From NCBI RefSeq assembly GCF_017498525.1, contig NZ_CP071796.1, forward strand, positions 1,488,001-1,552,000: a stretch of DNA of 64,000 nucleotides, written 5' to 3'. Source of the stretch: Ottowia testudinis. GTDB taxonomy: Bacteria > Pseudomonadota > Gammaproteobacteria > Burkholderiales > Burkholderiaceae_C. A program made the translations under genes and the position numbers. This document shows, piece after piece, positions 28,756-38,532 of the stretch. Each line of letters starts with the position of its first letter. Position 1 is the stretch's first letter. The notes below the pieces were generated by a model. It was not told where the DNA came from. It worked only from the letters and a program-made list of their open reading frames with translations, and made no database searches.

Positions 28756-28797
28756 GCGCTTGCCAGACAAGCGCGAGCAGCTATCAATAATATAGCT
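28756..28797. repeat. Stem-loop dispersed repeat, full copy
   Basis: GCGCTTG (28756-28762) and CAAGCGC (28768-28774) form a perfect 7-bp stem, followed by GAGCAGCTATCAATAATATAGC. It lies between the convergent ferredoxin and pth genes, where it could also act as a transcription barrier. Confidence 0.85.
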
Positions 28798-28806
28798 TGC
28801 CGCGTT

Positions 28807-29448
28807 TCATGGCGCGTCGGCCAGTGGCGGCTCGGGCGCGTCGGAAGGCACCTTGCGCGGTGGCTTGGGCCGGGGCGGCTTGGCGGTGTGGATGATTGGC
28901 GTGGCCGCCGCCATATCGCCCGCGGCCAGTTGAGAAAATGCCTTCGCCGCGCGGTCGATGGCCTGCTCAACGCCGATCTGCTCGTCCAGCGGCGGCCTTT
29001 TCAGCACCCAGCCCACCACTTCGGACTTGTTGCCAGGGTGGCCAATGCCCAGGCGCAGGCGCCAATACTCTGACGAACCCAACTGCGCGTGAATGTCGCG
29101 CAAGCCGTTGTGCCCGGCGTGGCCGCCGCCCTGCTTGAGCTTGACCTCGCCGGCGGGCAGATCGAGTTCGTCGTGCGCCACCAGGATTTCTTCCGGCGCG
29201 ATCTTGTAAAAGCGCGCCAGCGTGGCCACCGATTTGCCCGACAAGTTCATGAAGGTCTGTGGCTGCAGCAGCCACACGTTTCTGCCATCTACATTGCCGC
29301 GCGCCACCAGACCATGAAAGCCGCGCTCAGGCACCAGTGGCACGTTCAGCTGGCGGGCGATCTGGTCAATCCACCAAAACCCCGCATTGTGACGCGTGGC
29401 GGCGTACTCGGGACCTGGGTTGCCCAGGCCGACAAACAGCTTGATCAT
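28807..29448 (-). CDS. pth: Peptidyl-tRNA hydrolase
   Basis: 213 aa. Releases tRNA from peptidyl-tRNA that drops off ribosomes. The N-terminus [24 protein letters not shown] contains catalytic His20 and Asn10; the second block is [15 protein letters not shown]; the third is [28 protein letters not shown]. The C-terminus carries a Pro/Lys-rich tail of about 25 residues beyond the usual domain ([19 protein letters not shown]). It follows rplY on the same strand, but with a terminator between them. Confidence 0.97.
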   Translation of the reverse strand: MIKLFVGLGNPGPEYAATRHNAGFWWIDQIARQLNVPLVPERGFHGLVARGNVDGRNVWLLQPQTFMNLSGKSVATLARFYKIAPEEILVAHDELDLPAGEVKLKQGGGHAGHNGLRDIHAQLGSSEYWRLRLGIGHPGNKSEVVGWVLKRPPLDEQIGVEQAIDRAAKAFSQLAAGDMAAATPIIHTAKPPRPKPPRKVPSDAPEPPLADAP

Positions 29449-29473
29449 GGCGGTCGATTATCGGTAAATCGAA

Positions 29474-29501
29474 ACAAAAACGGCCCGCGCTGGGCGGGCC
29501 G
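29474..29501 (-). terminator. Rho-independent terminator after rplY
   Basis: On the minus strand CGGCCCGC, a 5-base loop CCAGC, GCGGGCCG, then TTTTTG. It is an 8-bp GC stem followed by a U tract, 36 bp downstream of the rplY stop and just before pth. Confidence 0.8.
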
Positions 29502-29536
29502 TGGAGGATGATGCGGCGCCACTCACGGCGCCCGCA

Positions 29537-30166
29537 TCACTTCTTGTCGCCTTCGGGCGCGGGCGCGGCGGCATCGGCTGCCGGCTCCTCGGGCTCTTCG
29601 GCGGCTGGCATCACCACCGACACCAACACGGTGTCTTCGGCCGTGTGGCCGCGCAGCACCGGTTCCACCCCCTTGGGCAGTTCGATGTCCTTCAGCGTCA
29701 GCGTGGTGCCCTTCTCGAGCTTAGAGAGGTCGACCTCGATCGCCTCTGGCAGATCGGCCGGCAGACAGGTCACTTCCAGTTCGGTCAGGATGTGGTTGAC
29801 CAGGCACTTTTCCATCTTGACGGCGTTGGATTCTTCTTCCCCACGATAGCGCAGCGGCACCTTCATGTGAATTTTTTCCTTGGCCGACACGCGCTGGAAA
29901 TCGATGTGCAGAACCTGCTGCTTGAACGGGTGAATCTGCAGATCGCGCAGCAAGACCTTGCTGACCTTGCCGGCCAGCTCCATGTCGAGCACGGACGAGT
30001 GGAAAGCTTCTTTCTTGATGGCTTGCCACAGCGCGTTGTGGTCCAGCTCGATCAGCTGCGGCTGCCCCTCGCCACCGTAGACAATGCCCGGCACCTTGCC
30101 GGCATTGCGCAGACGGCGGCTCGCACCCGTGCCCTGCTTGGCGCGCTCGAAAGCGACGAATTTCAT
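29537..30166 (-). CDS. rplY: 50S ribosomal protein L25/general stress protein Ctc
   Basis: 209 aa, the long Ctc form. An N-terminal L25 domain binds 5S rRNA ([32 protein letters not shown]), followed by a C-terminal beta domain ([51 protein letters not shown]) and an acidic Ala/Glu/Pro tail. A clear AAGGAG lies 8 bases before the ATG at 30166. It lies downstream of prs, the usual arrangement in betaproteobacteria. Confidence 0.97.
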   Translation of the reverse strand: MKFVAFERAKQGTGASRRLRNAGKVPGIVYGGEGQPQLIELDHNALWQAIKKEAFHSSVLDMELAGKVSKVLLRDLQIHPFKQQVLHIDFQRVSAKEKIHMKVPLRYRGEEESNAVKMEKCLVNHILTELEVTCLPADLPEAIEVDLSKLEKGTTLTLKDIELPKGVEPVLRGHTAEDTVLVSVVMPAAEEPEEPAADAAAPAPEGDKK

Positions 30167-30211
30167 AGCAATACTCCTTGACGGGCCGACCGCGACCAGT
30201 GCGACCCAGTT

Positions 30212-30246
30212 TGAAAAAAGACGGCCCGCAGAACGGCGCGGCCGCC
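30212..30246 (-). terminator. Possible terminator after prs
   Basis: On the minus strand a GC-rich imperfect hairpin (GGCCGC...GCGGGCC) is followed by GTCTTTTTTC. It lies between prs and rplY. The stem has a bulge, so it may be a partial attenuator. Confidence 0.5.
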
Positions 30247-30256
30247 TGTGCGTTCA

Positions 30257-31234
30257 CTAGAACAGGTTCTCCTGCTCCTGGAACAGACTCATCACCGAAT
30301 CTCCGCGGGCGATGCGCTGGATCGTCTGGGCGATCAGCGGCGCCACCGACAGCTGGCGAATCTTGCTGCACTGCGATGCGGCGTCGGACAGCGGGATGGT
30401 GTTGGTGACCACGACTTCATCGAGCGCCGAGCCCTGGGCGATGCGTTCGATGGCGGGGCCACTGAAGATGGGGTGCGTGCAATAGGCATACACCTTCTTG
30501 GCGCCGCGCTCCTTCAGCACCTCGGCGGCTTTGACCAGCGTGCCGGCGGTGTCGATCATGTCGTCCATCACCACGCAGTTGCGGCCTTCGATGTCACCGA
30601 TGACGTGCATGACCTCGCTCACGTTGGCCTTGGGCCGGCGCTTGTCGATGATGGCCAGGTCGCACCCCAGCTGCTTGGCCAGCGCGCGCGCGCGAACGAC
30701 ACCGCCGACGTCGGGGCTCACCACCAGCAGATCTTCGTAGTTTTGCTGGCGCAGATCGCCCAGCAGCACTGGCGAGGCGTAGATGTTGTCGACTGGAATG
30801 TCGAAGAAGCCCTGGATCTGGTCGGCGTGCAAGTCCATCGTCAGCACGCTGTTGACGCCCACGGCCTGCAGCATGTTGGCCACGACCTTGGCGCTGATCG
30901 GCACGCGCGTGGAGCGCGGGCGGCGGTCTTGCCGGGCATAACCGAAATAGGGGATGACGGCGCTGATGCGTTCGGCCGACGAGCGCTTGAGCGCGTCGAC
31001 CATGATCAGCAGTTCCATCAAGTTCTCGTTGGTTGGCGCGCAGGTGGATTGCACCACGAACACGTCGCGCGCGCGCACGTTCTGCTTGATCTCGACCGTG
31101 ACCTCGCCATCGGAGAAGCGGCCCACGTCGGCCGCGCCGAGGCCGATGCCAAGGTGACTGGCAATTTCAGCGGCGAGCGCCGGATTGGCATTGCCGGTGA
31201 ACACCAGAAAGTCAGAAGAGTGGGACGGCTGCAT
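30257..31234 (-). CDS. prs: Ribose-phosphate pyrophosphokinase
   Basis: 325 aa. Makes PRPP from ribose-5-phosphate and ATP for nucleotide, His and Trp synthesis. Class I PRPP synthetase motifs are all present: the ATP-binding flexible loop [19 protein letters not shown], the cation-binding [17 protein letters not shown], and the PRPP-binding loop [18 protein letters not shown]. The start is the ATG at 31234 ([18 protein letters not shown]). It lies between tRNA-Gln and rplY in the conserved ispE-tRNA-prs-rplY-pth order. Confidence 0.98.
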   Translation of the reverse strand: MQPSHSSDFLVFTGNANPALAAEIASHLGIGLGAADVGRFSDGEVTVEIKQNVRARDVFVVQSTCAPTNENLMELLIMVDALKRSSAERISAVIPYFGYARQDRRPRSTRVPISAKVVANMLQAVGVNSVLTMDLHADQIQGFFDIPVDNIYASPVLLGDLRQQNYEDLLVVSPDVGGVVRARALAKQLGCDLAIIDKRRPKANVSEVMHVIGDIEGRNCVVMDDMIDTAGTLVKAAEVLKERGAKKVYAYCTHPIFSGPAIERIAQGSALDEVVVTNTIPLSDAASQCSKIRQLSVAPLIAQTIQRIARGDSVMSLFQEQENLF

Positions 31235-31299
31235 GCGCTTTCCGGCGGGTCACTGAAGTGCGGCTCAGTGCCGAGCGCGGCGCACCCGGCGAAATGGTT

Positions 31300-31376
31300 T
31301 GGCAGGGGAGGAAGGACTCGAACCCTCGCATGCCGGAATCAAAATCCGGTGCCTTGACCAACTTGGCGACTCCCCT
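31300..31376 (-). tRNA. tRNA-Gln (TTG)
   Basis: 77 nt including an encoded CCA. Acceptor stem AGGGGAG pairs with CTCCCCT, with discriminator G. The anticodon loop within CCGGATTTTGATTCCGG gives anticodon TTG. The T arm is GAGGGTTCGAGTCCTTC. It lies between ispE and prs, its usual place in this group. Confidence 0.97.
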
Positions 31377-31413
31377 ACACAGGTTGTTGGCCTGAACTGC
31401 GGACCAACCACCT

Positions 31414-32286
31414 TCAATCGTCGCATGGAACCCATTCGACAAGCGGATGCTGTTCCAGATTGCTGCACAAGCGTACTTGCCAGTCCGCCGGTACCTTGAG
31501 GGCGGTGGCCAGCGTGGCCCCTTTGTTCAAGGCATCGGCTTGCGGCACCCGCGCGAATACCGCGCTGCCTGAGCCGGTCATCTTGCCTTGAAGACTGAGC
31601 TGTGACAACAGCCCGATCCCCTCGGCAACCTGCGGACAAAGCCGCTGGGCAACCGGCTGCAGGTCGTTATGGCCAAAGCCGTACGGGTCTGCAGCAAAGC
31701 CTGAAATTGTAGCATGACCGCTGTCGCGCTTGAGCGCTGGGTCGCCAAAAATTGCGCCGGTATCGAGTCCGTGCGGCGGTTTCACGACAAGAAAGTGTGC
31801 CGCGGGCAGCTGCAACGGCCCAATTTGTTCGCCGATGCCTTCGACCCAGCCGTGGCCGCCATGCAGGAAGAATGGTACGTCGGCGCCGAGAGCCAGGCCG
31901 ATGTCCATCAGCTGCGCCCGTGTCAACGCCAAGCCCCACAGGCGATTCAGCGCGATCAGCGTGCTTGCGGCGTCCGACGAGCCGCCGCCCATGCCCGCCT
32001 GTGCGGGAATGCGCTTGTGCACGCCAATATGCGCGCCCTGCGTGCAACCGGTGGCTTGCTGCAACGCGCGCGCGGAACGCACGATGAGGTCGTCGGGCGG
32101 CAGCGCGGCGCCCAAGTCTTCGCGTGTGATGGCGCCGCCCGGACGGCGTTCCAGATGCAGCGTGTCGCACCAGTCGATCAGCATGAAGGCCGACTGCAGC
32201 AGGTGATAGCCGTCGGCGCGCTGGCCGGTGATGTGCAAAAACAGGTTGAGCTTGGCCGGCGCCGGCACGTCGTAAAGCGCGCGCAT
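31414..32286 (-). CDS. ispE: 4-diphosphocytidyl-2-C-methyl-D-erythritol kinase
   Basis: 290 aa GHMP kinase of the MEP isoprenoid pathway; phosphorylates CDP-ME. The N-terminus DVPAPAKLNLFLHITGQRADGYHLLQS is the substrate-binding motif, the ATP loop is PAQAGMGGGSSDAASTLIALN (about 92-112), and the third GHMP motif is KMTGSGSAVFAR. The ATG at 32286 starts 1 bp after the lolB stop, so the two are coupled; lolB followed by ispE is conserved in Burkholderiales. Confidence 0.97.
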   Translation of the reverse strand: MRALYDVPAPAKLNLFLHITGQRADGYHLLQSAFMLIDWCDTLHLERRPGGAITREDLGAALPPDDLIVRSARALQQATGCTQGAHIGVHKRIPAQAGMGGGSSDAASTLIALNRLWGLALTRAQLMDIGLALGADVPFFLHGGHGWVEGIGEQIGPLQLPAAHFLVVKPPHGLDTGAIFGDPALKRDSGHATISGFAADPYGFGHNDLQPVAQRLCPQVAEGIGLLSQLSLQGKMTGSGSAVFARVPQADALNKGATLATALKVPADWQVRLCSNLEQHPLVEWVPCDD

Positions 32287-32287
32287 T

Positions 32288-32806
32288 TCAGCGGTCGAGC
32301 ACCACGCGCAATTCAGCGGCCGGCAGCGGCATCAGGCGCCGGGCGTTCAGGCGCCCAGTGGCCAGCTGGCTCAAGTCGGCTTGCCAACCCGGCACGGACT
32401 GCGTCTCGCCTCGCAGCCAGCCAAACAGCGCGCCCACCGGCAGTGGCGTGCCGGTGGCGTATTGCGCCAGCGCGTCGATCGATTCGTAGTGGCGCGCCGT
32501 TTGCTCGCCTTGGCGCAGCACCGCGCGCCCAGGTTGCCATTGCATGACCGCGAGCGTGCTGCCGATGGGCGAGGTGAGCGTCAACTCGCCCGCCTGTGGG
32601 TTGCCGCTGAGGGCGAAGCTGGCGGAAAACGACTGTGGCGGCTCGGATTCGAGCGTCAGGCCAAGGCGGCCGCTCCAGTGATTGGTGTCTGAGCCAAAAC
32701 TGCCGCCAGCGCTTGATTGGTTTGCGCAACCAGCTATGAAAAACATAGTAACCAGTGTGCAGGCCAGTGTGGCGCGGAGCGCGCTCTGGCGGCGTGCGTG
32801 CGTCAA
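32288..32806 (-). CDS. lolB: Outer-membrane lipoprotein LolB
   Basis: 172 aa. Receives lipoproteins from LolA and inserts them in the outer membrane. The N-terminus has a lipoprotein signal ending FFIAGC. Family features include WSGRLGLTLESEPPQSFSASFALSG, GELTLTSPIGSTLAVMQW and PVGALFGWLRG. The start appears to be TTG at 32806, overlapping the TGA of the TPR gene (TTGA); the next ATG at 32746 would leave too short a signal peptide. A repeat-like CAACCAGCTATGAAAAACATAG lies within the signal-peptide codons. Confidence 0.92.
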   Translation of the reverse strand: MTHARRQSALRATLACTLVTMFFIAGCANQSSAGGSFGSDTNHWSGRLGLTLESEPPQSFSASFALSGNPQAGELTLTSPIGSTLAVMQWQPGRAVLRQGEQTARHYESIDALAQYATGTPLPVGALFGWLRGETQSVPGWQADLSQLATGRLNARRLMPLPAAELRVVLDR

Positions 32807-34434
32807 GGCGTCACCCCAAGGCGCTGGAGCGCCTTGACCAGGGCTTCATTGCGTGCGTCCAGGCGCAGGCCCTCTCGCCAGACGCGGCGCGCCCCATCGC
32901 GCTCGCCCAGCGTCCATAGCACCTCGCCCAAGTGGGCGGCGATTTCGGCGTCGGGCCGCTTCTTGTAGGCGTTTTCAAGAATCTTGCGGGCCTGGCGCGC
33001 GTTGCCGAGCCGGAAGTGCACCCAGGCCAGGCTGTCCTGGATGTAGGCATCGTCGGGCGAAAGTTGCACGGCCTTTTCGATCAGCGCGCGGGCTTCGTCC
33101 AGCCGCATGCCCCGATCGGCGAACGAGTAGCCGAGTGCGTTGTAGGCGTGGGCGGCGTCGGGCTTGAGTTCGATCACGCGGCGCAGCAGGCGCTCCATCG
33201 TGTCCAGCTGGTTGGCGCGTTCGGCGGCCATGGCAGCGTCGTAAAGCAGGCCATCGTCGTCAGGGGATTTTTCGAGTTCGTCACTCAGCAGCTGGTAGGC
33301 CTGCGCCGCCTGCTGGTTGTCGCGCAGCATTTGCGCTTCGGCCTGCAATTTCAGGCGCTTGTCGTCGGGCGTGCGCTCGGGCGCGCGGCGGATGGCTTCG
33401 CGCGCTTCTTCAAGCTTGCCCTGGCGCGCCAGCATCTGCGCGCGGCGCGTCTGCACCGACAGTGCCTGCTCGGGCGAATCGACGGCGGCCAGCCATTGTT
33501 CGGCCGCGCCGTAGTCGCCCCGCCGCTCGGCGATGCGGGCCAGCATCATGCGGGCGTGATCAGGCCCCTCGGACCGATCGGGCGCGTTGGCTGGCGCGGT
33601 GCTTTCCAACAGCTTTAGGTAGCGCTGCAAGTCCGCCTCGGCTTGCGCGTCCTTGTTTTCGTCGGCAAAGAGCGCGCCACGCACCAGCCAGCTTTCGGGC
33701 CGGTCGGGCGCACGGCGGATCAAGGTGTCCAGCTGCGCATGGGCGTCGGCCTGGCGACCCTGCTCGATCAGCGCGCGCGCGTAGCCGATGTGCACTTCTG
33801 GCCGGGCGTCGCTGCGGGCCAGATGGCGCTTGATCAGCGCCTCGGCCTTGGGTTCGTTGGCGGCCATCAATTGCAGGGCCAGCAGGGCGGGCCACTCGGA
33901 TTGGGCGCTGGCGTTTTGACCCAGCGTGGCGGCCGCCAGCGCGCCCGCCTTGTCACCGGCTTGGAGGCGCATGCGGCCGATGGAAGTCCAAGCGGCCGGC
34001 GCCAGGCTCGGGTTCTTGAGGGCGTCCGCCAGCGAGCCTTCAACCACGCGGGCCGCCTCGGTCTTGTCTGGCACCCGCTGGTAGAGAGTGGGCAACGCCG
34101 TGATGAAAGCCACTTTGTCGGCTGCGGGCAATGTCGCCAGCAGACGCCGCGCGGGTTCCTCGGTTTCGCCGATGCGGCCCAGCACGATCAGCACCTGCAA
34201 CTCGTACTGGCCGGCTTCGGAGGAACTGGGCAGGGCCTGGCGCCAGGCGCGGGTGGCCTCCAACGCCGTGGGGCCAGAGCGCGACTGGATAGCCATTTCG
34301 GTGGCGCGCTTGAACAGGGATTCGTCACCCAAGCGGCGCGCGGCGTCGAGCACGTAGGCGGTGCCTTTCTGTGCATCGCCTTCACGAAACAGCAGCTCGC
34401 CGACCAACAGCTCGTACATCAGTCGCGCTGTCAT
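32803..34434 (-). CDS. TPR-repeat protein (5' end probably frameshifted)
   Basis: 543 aa from the ATG at 34434, built of tetratricopeptide repeats. The clearest are near the C-terminus ([68 protein letters not shown]). Relatives upstream of lolB in Comamonadaceae are exported. Here the matching signal peptide is encoded just upstream in another frame (34431-34565) and stops in an ATGA overlapping this start. Either a frameshift (natural or sequencing) or true translational coupling explains this. The role is unknown, likely envelope protein interaction. Confidence 0.88.
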   Translation of the reverse strand: MTARLMYELLVGELLFREGDAQKGTAYVLDAARRLGDESLFKRATEMAIQSRSGPTALEATRAWRQALPSSSEAGQYELQVLIVLGRIGETEEPARRLLATLPAADKVAFITALPTLYQRVPDKTEAARVVEGSLADALKNPSLAPAAWTSIGRMRLQAGDKAGALAAATLGQNASAQSEWPALLALQLMAANEPKAEALIKRHLARSDARPEVHIGYARALIEQGRQADAHAQLDTLIRRAPDRPESWLVRGALFADENKDAQAEADLQRYLKLLESTAPANAPDRSEGPDHARMMLARIAERRGDYGAAEQWLAAVDSPEQALSVQTRRAQMLARQGKLEEAREAIRRAPERTPDDKRLKLQAEAQMLRDNQQAAQAYQLLSDELEKSPDDDGLLYDAAMAAERANQLDTMERLLRRVIELKPDAAHAYNALGYSFADRGMRLDEARALIEKAVQLSPDDAYIQDSLAWVHFRLGNARQARKILENAYKKRPDAEIAAHLGEVLWTLGERDGARRVWREGLRLDARNEALVKALQRLGVTP

Positions 34435-34565
34435 GCGAGAGGGGCGGGGGCCGGCGCGGCGGCTGTTGGCGCGCTGGCAGGGGAGGGAGGCAGGGGTTGC
34501 GCCAGCGCGACGGTTGCTGCGGCGGCGAGCGCCAGACCGCCCAAGGCGCGGTGAAATTTCATCAT
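34431..34565 (-). CDS. Signal-peptide leader ORF, probable displaced 5' end of TPR gene
   Basis: 44 codons, [24 protein letters not shown] followed by an Ala/Pro tail, ending at TGA 34431-34433. It is a textbook Sec signal peptide (basic N-region, Ala/Leu core, ALA-Q cleavage) with no mature domain. The stop overlaps the ATG of the TPR frame by three bases, a one-base shift. The GC homopolymers just before the junction (GGGGCGGGGG on the plus strand, 34441-34450) are a likely site for the indel. Confidence 0.6.
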   Translation of the reverse strand: MMKFHRALGGLALAAAATVALAQPLPPSPASAPTAAAPAPAPLA

Positions 34566-34603
34566 CGACTCATAATAATCCATGCCCATCGTCGTGTTGC
34601 CCC

Positions 34604-35419
34604 ATGCCGGAGCTGCCTGAAGTCGAAGTCACCCGGCGCAGTTTTGCCCACCGCATCCTGGGCGCGCGGATCGTGGCGTCAGAGCCGGGTTTGCCGCTGC
34701 GCTGGCCGCTCGGGCGCGCTGCCGATGAACTGGTCGGTCAGACCGTGCGCGCTGTGGATCGGCGCGGTAAATATTTGCTGCTCATGTTGGACGAAGGCGT
34801 GCTGCTGGTGCATTTGGGCATGTCGGGTAGCCTAGCTTTCAGGCCCGACCTGCCGCCGCCGGGCAAGCACGACCACTTCGACCTGGTCACGACGCAGGGC
34901 ACCCTGCGGCTGCACGACCCACGCCGTTTTGGCGCCGTGGTGTGGTCGCCGGCGCTGGACGCCGATCCAGCGCGAAAGCTGCTGTCCACGCTCGGCATGG
35001 AGCCGCTGGGCGAGCAGTTCGATCCGGCTGCCTTTTACGCCGGCTTGCGGCGCCGCCGCGCGCCCATCAAACAGGTGTTGCTGGCGGGCGACGTGGTGGT
35101 GGGCGTGGGCAACATCTATGCGTCCGAGGCGTTGTTCACCGCCGGCATCCGTCCCACCACGCGCGCCGACCGCCTGTCGCGCGCGCGGTCGGACAGGCTG
35201 CACGCGGCCGTGCGGCAGGTGCTGGCGCGAGCGGTCGAGCGTGGGGGCAGCACGCTGCGCGACTTCTCCAGCGCGGTGGGCGAAAGCGGCCATTTCCAGC
35301 TCGAAGCCGCCGTGTATGGCCGCGGTGGGCAGCCCTGTGTGGTGTGCGCTACACCTCTGCGGCAAATTCGGCAGGGGCAGCGTTCTACCTTCTTCTGCCC
35401 GGTCTGCCAAAGGGCATAA
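34604..35419 (+). CDS. mutM: Formamidopyrimidine-DNA glycosylase
   Basis: 271 aa. Removes 8-oxoguanine and formamidopyrimidines and nicks the abasic site. The N-terminus [12 protein letters not shown] gives catalytic Pro and Glu; the helix-two-turn-helix is [22 protein letters not shown]; the C-terminal zinc finger is CVVC...CPVC. The ATG at 34604 is fixed by the required MPELPE start. It forms the GO repair system with MutY, encoded 2 kb downstream. It diverges from the TPR gene over 38 bp. Confidence 0.98.
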   Translation: MPELPEVEVTRRSFAHRILGARIVASEPGLPLRWPLGRAADELVGQTVRAVDRRGKYLLLMLDEGVLLVHLGMSGSLAFRPDLPPPGKHDHFDLVTTQGTLRLHDPRRFGAVVWSPALDADPARKLLSTLGMEPLGEQFDPAAFYAGLRRRRAPIKQVLLAGDVVVGVGNIYASEALFTAGIRPTTRADRLSRARSDRLHAAVRQVLARAVERGGSTLRDFSSAVGESGHFQLEAAVYGRGGQPCVVCATPLRQIRQGQRSTFFCPVCQRA

Positions 35420-35461
35420 CGGCCATTCGATCACGCCGCCAGCGCCGGGCGCGCCGGCGCC

Positions 35462-37489
35462 ATGAATGCGCGAAGGGAGTCGCGGTGTAATATGCAGACA
35501 ACTCCGGGAGTGGCTCAGGTGGCGGTTGCAGGTTTCAACGAGCAGTTTGACAAGCATGGTGCGTGGCGCCGTGAGGTGGGCCTGCGCCTGAAGGTGCTGG
35601 CCGATTGGCTGCGCGAGCAACAGCTGCTGGACGATGGCGCGGACGAAAGCTTGCAGCGCTTGATCGAGCAGCTGCGCTCGGACAAAGTCATGGTGGCCTT
35701 CGTGGCCGAGTTTTCGCGCGGTAAGTCCGAGCTCATCAACGCCGTCTTTTTTGCCGGCTATGGCCGCCGCATCATGCCCGCCAGCGCCGGACGCACCACC
35801 ATGTGCCCGACCGAGTTGGGCTACGACGCCGACTTGCCACCTTGCCTGCGCCTGTTGCCGATCGAGACGCGCCTGCAGCCGCAGGCCCTGCTGGAATGGC
35901 GCATGGTGCCCGAGCAGTGGACCCGCGTGGACCTGGACGTGAACGACCCCGAACAGCTGGCCGGTGCAATGGAGAAAGTCTCCGAAGTGCTGCACGTCAC
36001 GCGCGATGAGGCGCGCGCGCTTGGTTTTTGGCACGACGACCGGCCCGAGGACAACCCGCCCGTCAACGCCGCTGGTGCCGTCGAGGTGCCGCGCTGGCGC
36101 CATGCCCTCATCAACATGGCGCACCCGCTGCTGCGCCAGGGCCTGGTGGTGCTTGACACGCCAGGCCTGAATGCCATCGGTGCCGAGCCGGAACTCACCG
36201 TGAACCTGATCCCGCAGGCGCAGGCGGTGGTTTTCATCCTGGGCGCCGACACCGGCGTGACCAAGTCCGACCTGACCATCTGGCGCGAGCACCTGGCCAC
36301 CATGGAGGACAGTGCTGGCACGCGCTTTGTGGTGCTCAACAAGATCGACACGCTATGGGACGAGTTGAGCACGCCCGCGCAGATCGAGGCGCAGATGACC
36401 CGCCAGTGCGCCGAAACCGCTCAAACGCTGGCGCTTGATGGCGACCAGGTGCTGGCGTTGTCGGCACAAAAGGGCCTGCTGGCCAAGGTGCGCGGCGATG
36501 CGGCGCTGCTGGCGCAAAGCCGTTTGCCGAATTTCGAGTATCTGCTCGGCCAGCAGGTGCTGGGCGCGCGGCAATCGACGCTGGAGAGTGCCATTCGTGC
36601 TGGCGTGGCCCGTGTGCGGTCTGACGCCAACCGCACCATCGGTGTGCGCCGGCGCGAGCTGTCCGAGCAGATGCTGGAGCTCAAGGGCCTGCGCGGCAAG
36701 AACCACCAGGTCATCCGCCAGATGCGCGCGCGCGTCGAGCAGGAAAAAGCCGATTTCGACCGCAGCGCCGCCAGCGTGCTGGCCGTGCGCTCGGTGCACC
36801 TGAAGCTGCTGCGCGACGTGTTCAAGCTGCTCGGCAGCTCCTCCATCAAGCGCGAGCTGGCGGTACTCAGCACCGCGCTGCGCGAGCCGGGGCTGAAGCT
36901 CGGTATCAAGAAGTCCTACACCAAGGGTTTCGACAACTTGCGCGGCGTGATTCGCCAGGTGCAGCTGCTTGAGCGCGATATTCATTCCATGCTCAACACA
37001 TCGTTTCGCCAGCTCAACACCGAATACGGCTTTTCCTTGCAGGCGGCCGAGCCACCGTCGATGGAGCGCTTCGAAAAAGATTTGGACGCCGTGGAGCGCA
37101 GCCACTTGCAATACCTGGGTGTGGGCAACATGGTGCAACTGGCGCGGCCTGAGTTCGCCGAAAAGCTGGTGCGCGCGCTGCTGGCGCGCGTGCGGTCCAT
37201 CTTTGAGACGGCACTGGGCGAGATCGAGCTGTGGAACAAATCCACTTCCAGCCAGCTCGACGCGCAGCTGCGCGAGCGCCGCCGTGCCTACGGCCGTCGC
37301 ATCGAGGCCATTCAGCGCATTCAGGACGCCGCAGGCGGGCTGGATTTGCGTCTTGGCGAAATCTCCGATCAGGAAGCCGCACTCGATGCCGTCGCGGAGC
37401 GTCTGCAAACCATGAGCCACGAGCTGATGGGCACTCGGGCCGGCGCTGGTTTGCGCGCCGAACGCGCCGACGAGATCCTGGTGGCGTGA
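35462..37489 (+). CDS. Dynamin-like GTPase
   Basis: 675 aa from the ATG at 35462 (an ATG at 35492 is equally possible; neither has a strong ribosome-binding site). The dynamin-family G domain has G1 AEFSRGKS (82-89), G2 Thr in AGRTTMCPTE, G3 DTPGLN and G4 NKID. The C-terminal half is helical and rich in charged heptads (LKGLRGKNHQVIRQMRARVEQEKADFD). Bacterial dynamin-like proteins act on membranes, but the substrate is unknown here. It sits between mutM and mutY; its stop overlaps the GTG start of mutY. Confidence 0.9.
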   Translation: MNARRESRCNMQTTPGVAQVAVAGFNEQFDKHGAWRREVGLRLKVLADWLREQQLLDDGADESLQRLIEQLRSDKVMVAFVAEFSRGKSELINAVFFAGYGRRIMPASAGRTTMCPTELGYDADLPPCLRLLPIETRLQPQALLEWRMVPEQWTRVDLDVNDPEQLAGAMEKVSEVLHVTRDEARALGFWHDDRPEDNPPVNAAGAVEVPRWRHALINMAHPLLRQGLVVLDTPGLNAIGAEPELTVNLIPQAQAVVFILGADTGVTKSDLTIWREHLATMEDSAGTRFVVLNKIDTLWDELSTPAQIEAQMTRQCAETAQTLALDGDQVLALSAQKGLLAKVRGDAALLAQSRLPNFEYLLGQQVLGARQSTLESAIRAGVARVRSDANRTIGVRRRELSEQMLELKGLRGKNHQVIRQMRARVEQEKADFDRSAASVLAVRSVHLKLLRDVFKLLGSSSIKRELAVLSTALREPGLKLGIKKSYTKGFDNLRGVIRQVQLLERDIHSMLNTSFRQLNTEYGFSLQAAEPPSMERFEKDLDAVERSHLQYLGVGNMVQLARPEFAEKLVRALLARVRSIFETALGEIELWNKSTSSQLDAQLRERRRAYGRRIEAIQRIQDAAGGLDLRLGEISDQEAALDAVAERLQTMSHELMGTRAGAGLRAERADEILVA

Positions 37490-38532
37490 ATCGCGCTGGC
37501 GGCGAGTTCGCCGCGCGCATCATCGCCTGGCAACAACGCCACGGGCGGCACGATCTGCCCTGGCAGCGCACGCGGGATCCGTATCGCGTGTGGCTGTCGG
37601 AAATCATGCTGCAACAGACGCAGGTGGCCAGCGTGCTGGCGTATTACCCGCGCTTTCTGGCGCGCTTTCCTGACGTTACCAGCTTGGCTGAGGCCGAAGA
37701 GGACGAAGTGCTGGGCCTCTGGAGCGGCCTGGGCTACTACTCACGCGCGCGCAATCTGCACCGCTGCGCACGCGAGGTGATGGCGCGTTTCGGCGGCGCC
37801 TTTCCGCGCACCGCGGCTGAGCTGGTCACGCTGCCCGGCATTGGTCGTTCGACGGCGGCGGCCATCGCGGCGTTCTGCTTTGGCGAGCGCGCGGCGATTC
37901 TGGACGGCAACGTCAAGCGCGTGCTGACCCGCCGTTTCGGCATCGCCGACGACTTGAGCGAAGCCCGCCACGAGCGCGCGTTGTGGCAGCGCGCCGAAGG
38001 TTTACTGCCCACCACGGATCTGGCGCGCCAGATGCCTATCTACACGCAGGGCCTGATGGATCTGGGGGCTGGCATCTGCAGCCAACGGCGGCCGGCTTGC
38101 GCCATCTGCCCGCTGGTCGATGTCTGCGTGGCGGCGCGCGGCGGCGAGCCCCAGCGCTACCCGGTCAAGACACGGCGCCCCGCGCGCCGCCAGCTGACGC
38201 TGTGGCTGCTGCATGCGCGGGACGAGCGGGGCCGGGTTTGGCTGGTGCAGCGGCCGGGCACCGGCATCTGGGCGCGGCTGTTCTGTCTGCCGCTGCACGA
38301 AGGCGAAGCGGCGTTGCGCGTCAGCTTGCCGGCGGCCGCGCAGGCCAGTGCCGTGGCGTGGCCGGCTTTTCGGCACGTGCTGACGCATCGCGATCTCGAC
38401 ATTCACATCGTCAGCGCCCGTGTGCAGGCCGCCGATATGAGCGGAGCGGTCGGGCGCTGGTTTGCCGCCGACGAGTGGCCGGCCCTGGGGCTGCCGGCGC
38501 CCATTCGCGCGTTCTTGCAGCAGGCTTGTTGA
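37486..38532 (+). CDS. mutY: A/G-specific adenine glycosylase
   Basis: 348 aa from a GTG at 37486 that overlaps the stop of the GTPase gene (GTGA); no ATG is suitable. Removes adenine opposite 8-oxoguanine. Catalytic Glu39 lies in SEIMLQQTQV, the helix-hairpin-helix is LPGIGRSTAAAIAAF with Asp in ILDGNVKRV, the 4Fe-4S cluster is C-x6-C-x2-C-x5-C (CSQRRPACAICPLVDVC), and the C-terminal NUDIX-like domain recognises 8-oxoG (RHVLTHRDLDIH). Confidence 0.97.
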   Translation: MNRAGGEFAARIIAWQQRHGRHDLPWQRTRDPYRVWLSEIMLQQTQVASVLAYYPRFLARFPDVTSLAEAEEDEVLGLWSGLGYYSRARNLHRCAREVMARFGGAFPRTAAELVTLPGIGRSTAAAIAAFCFGERAAILDGNVKRVLTRRFGIADDLSEARHERALWQRAEGLLPTTDLARQMPIYTQGLMDLGAGICSQRRPACAICPLVDVCVAARGGEPQRYPVKTRRPARRQLTLWLLHARDERGRVWLVQRPGTGIWARLFCLPLHEGEAALRVSLPAAAQASAVAWPAFRHVLTHRDLDIHIVSARVQAADMSGAVGRWFAADEWPALGLPAPIRAFLQQAC

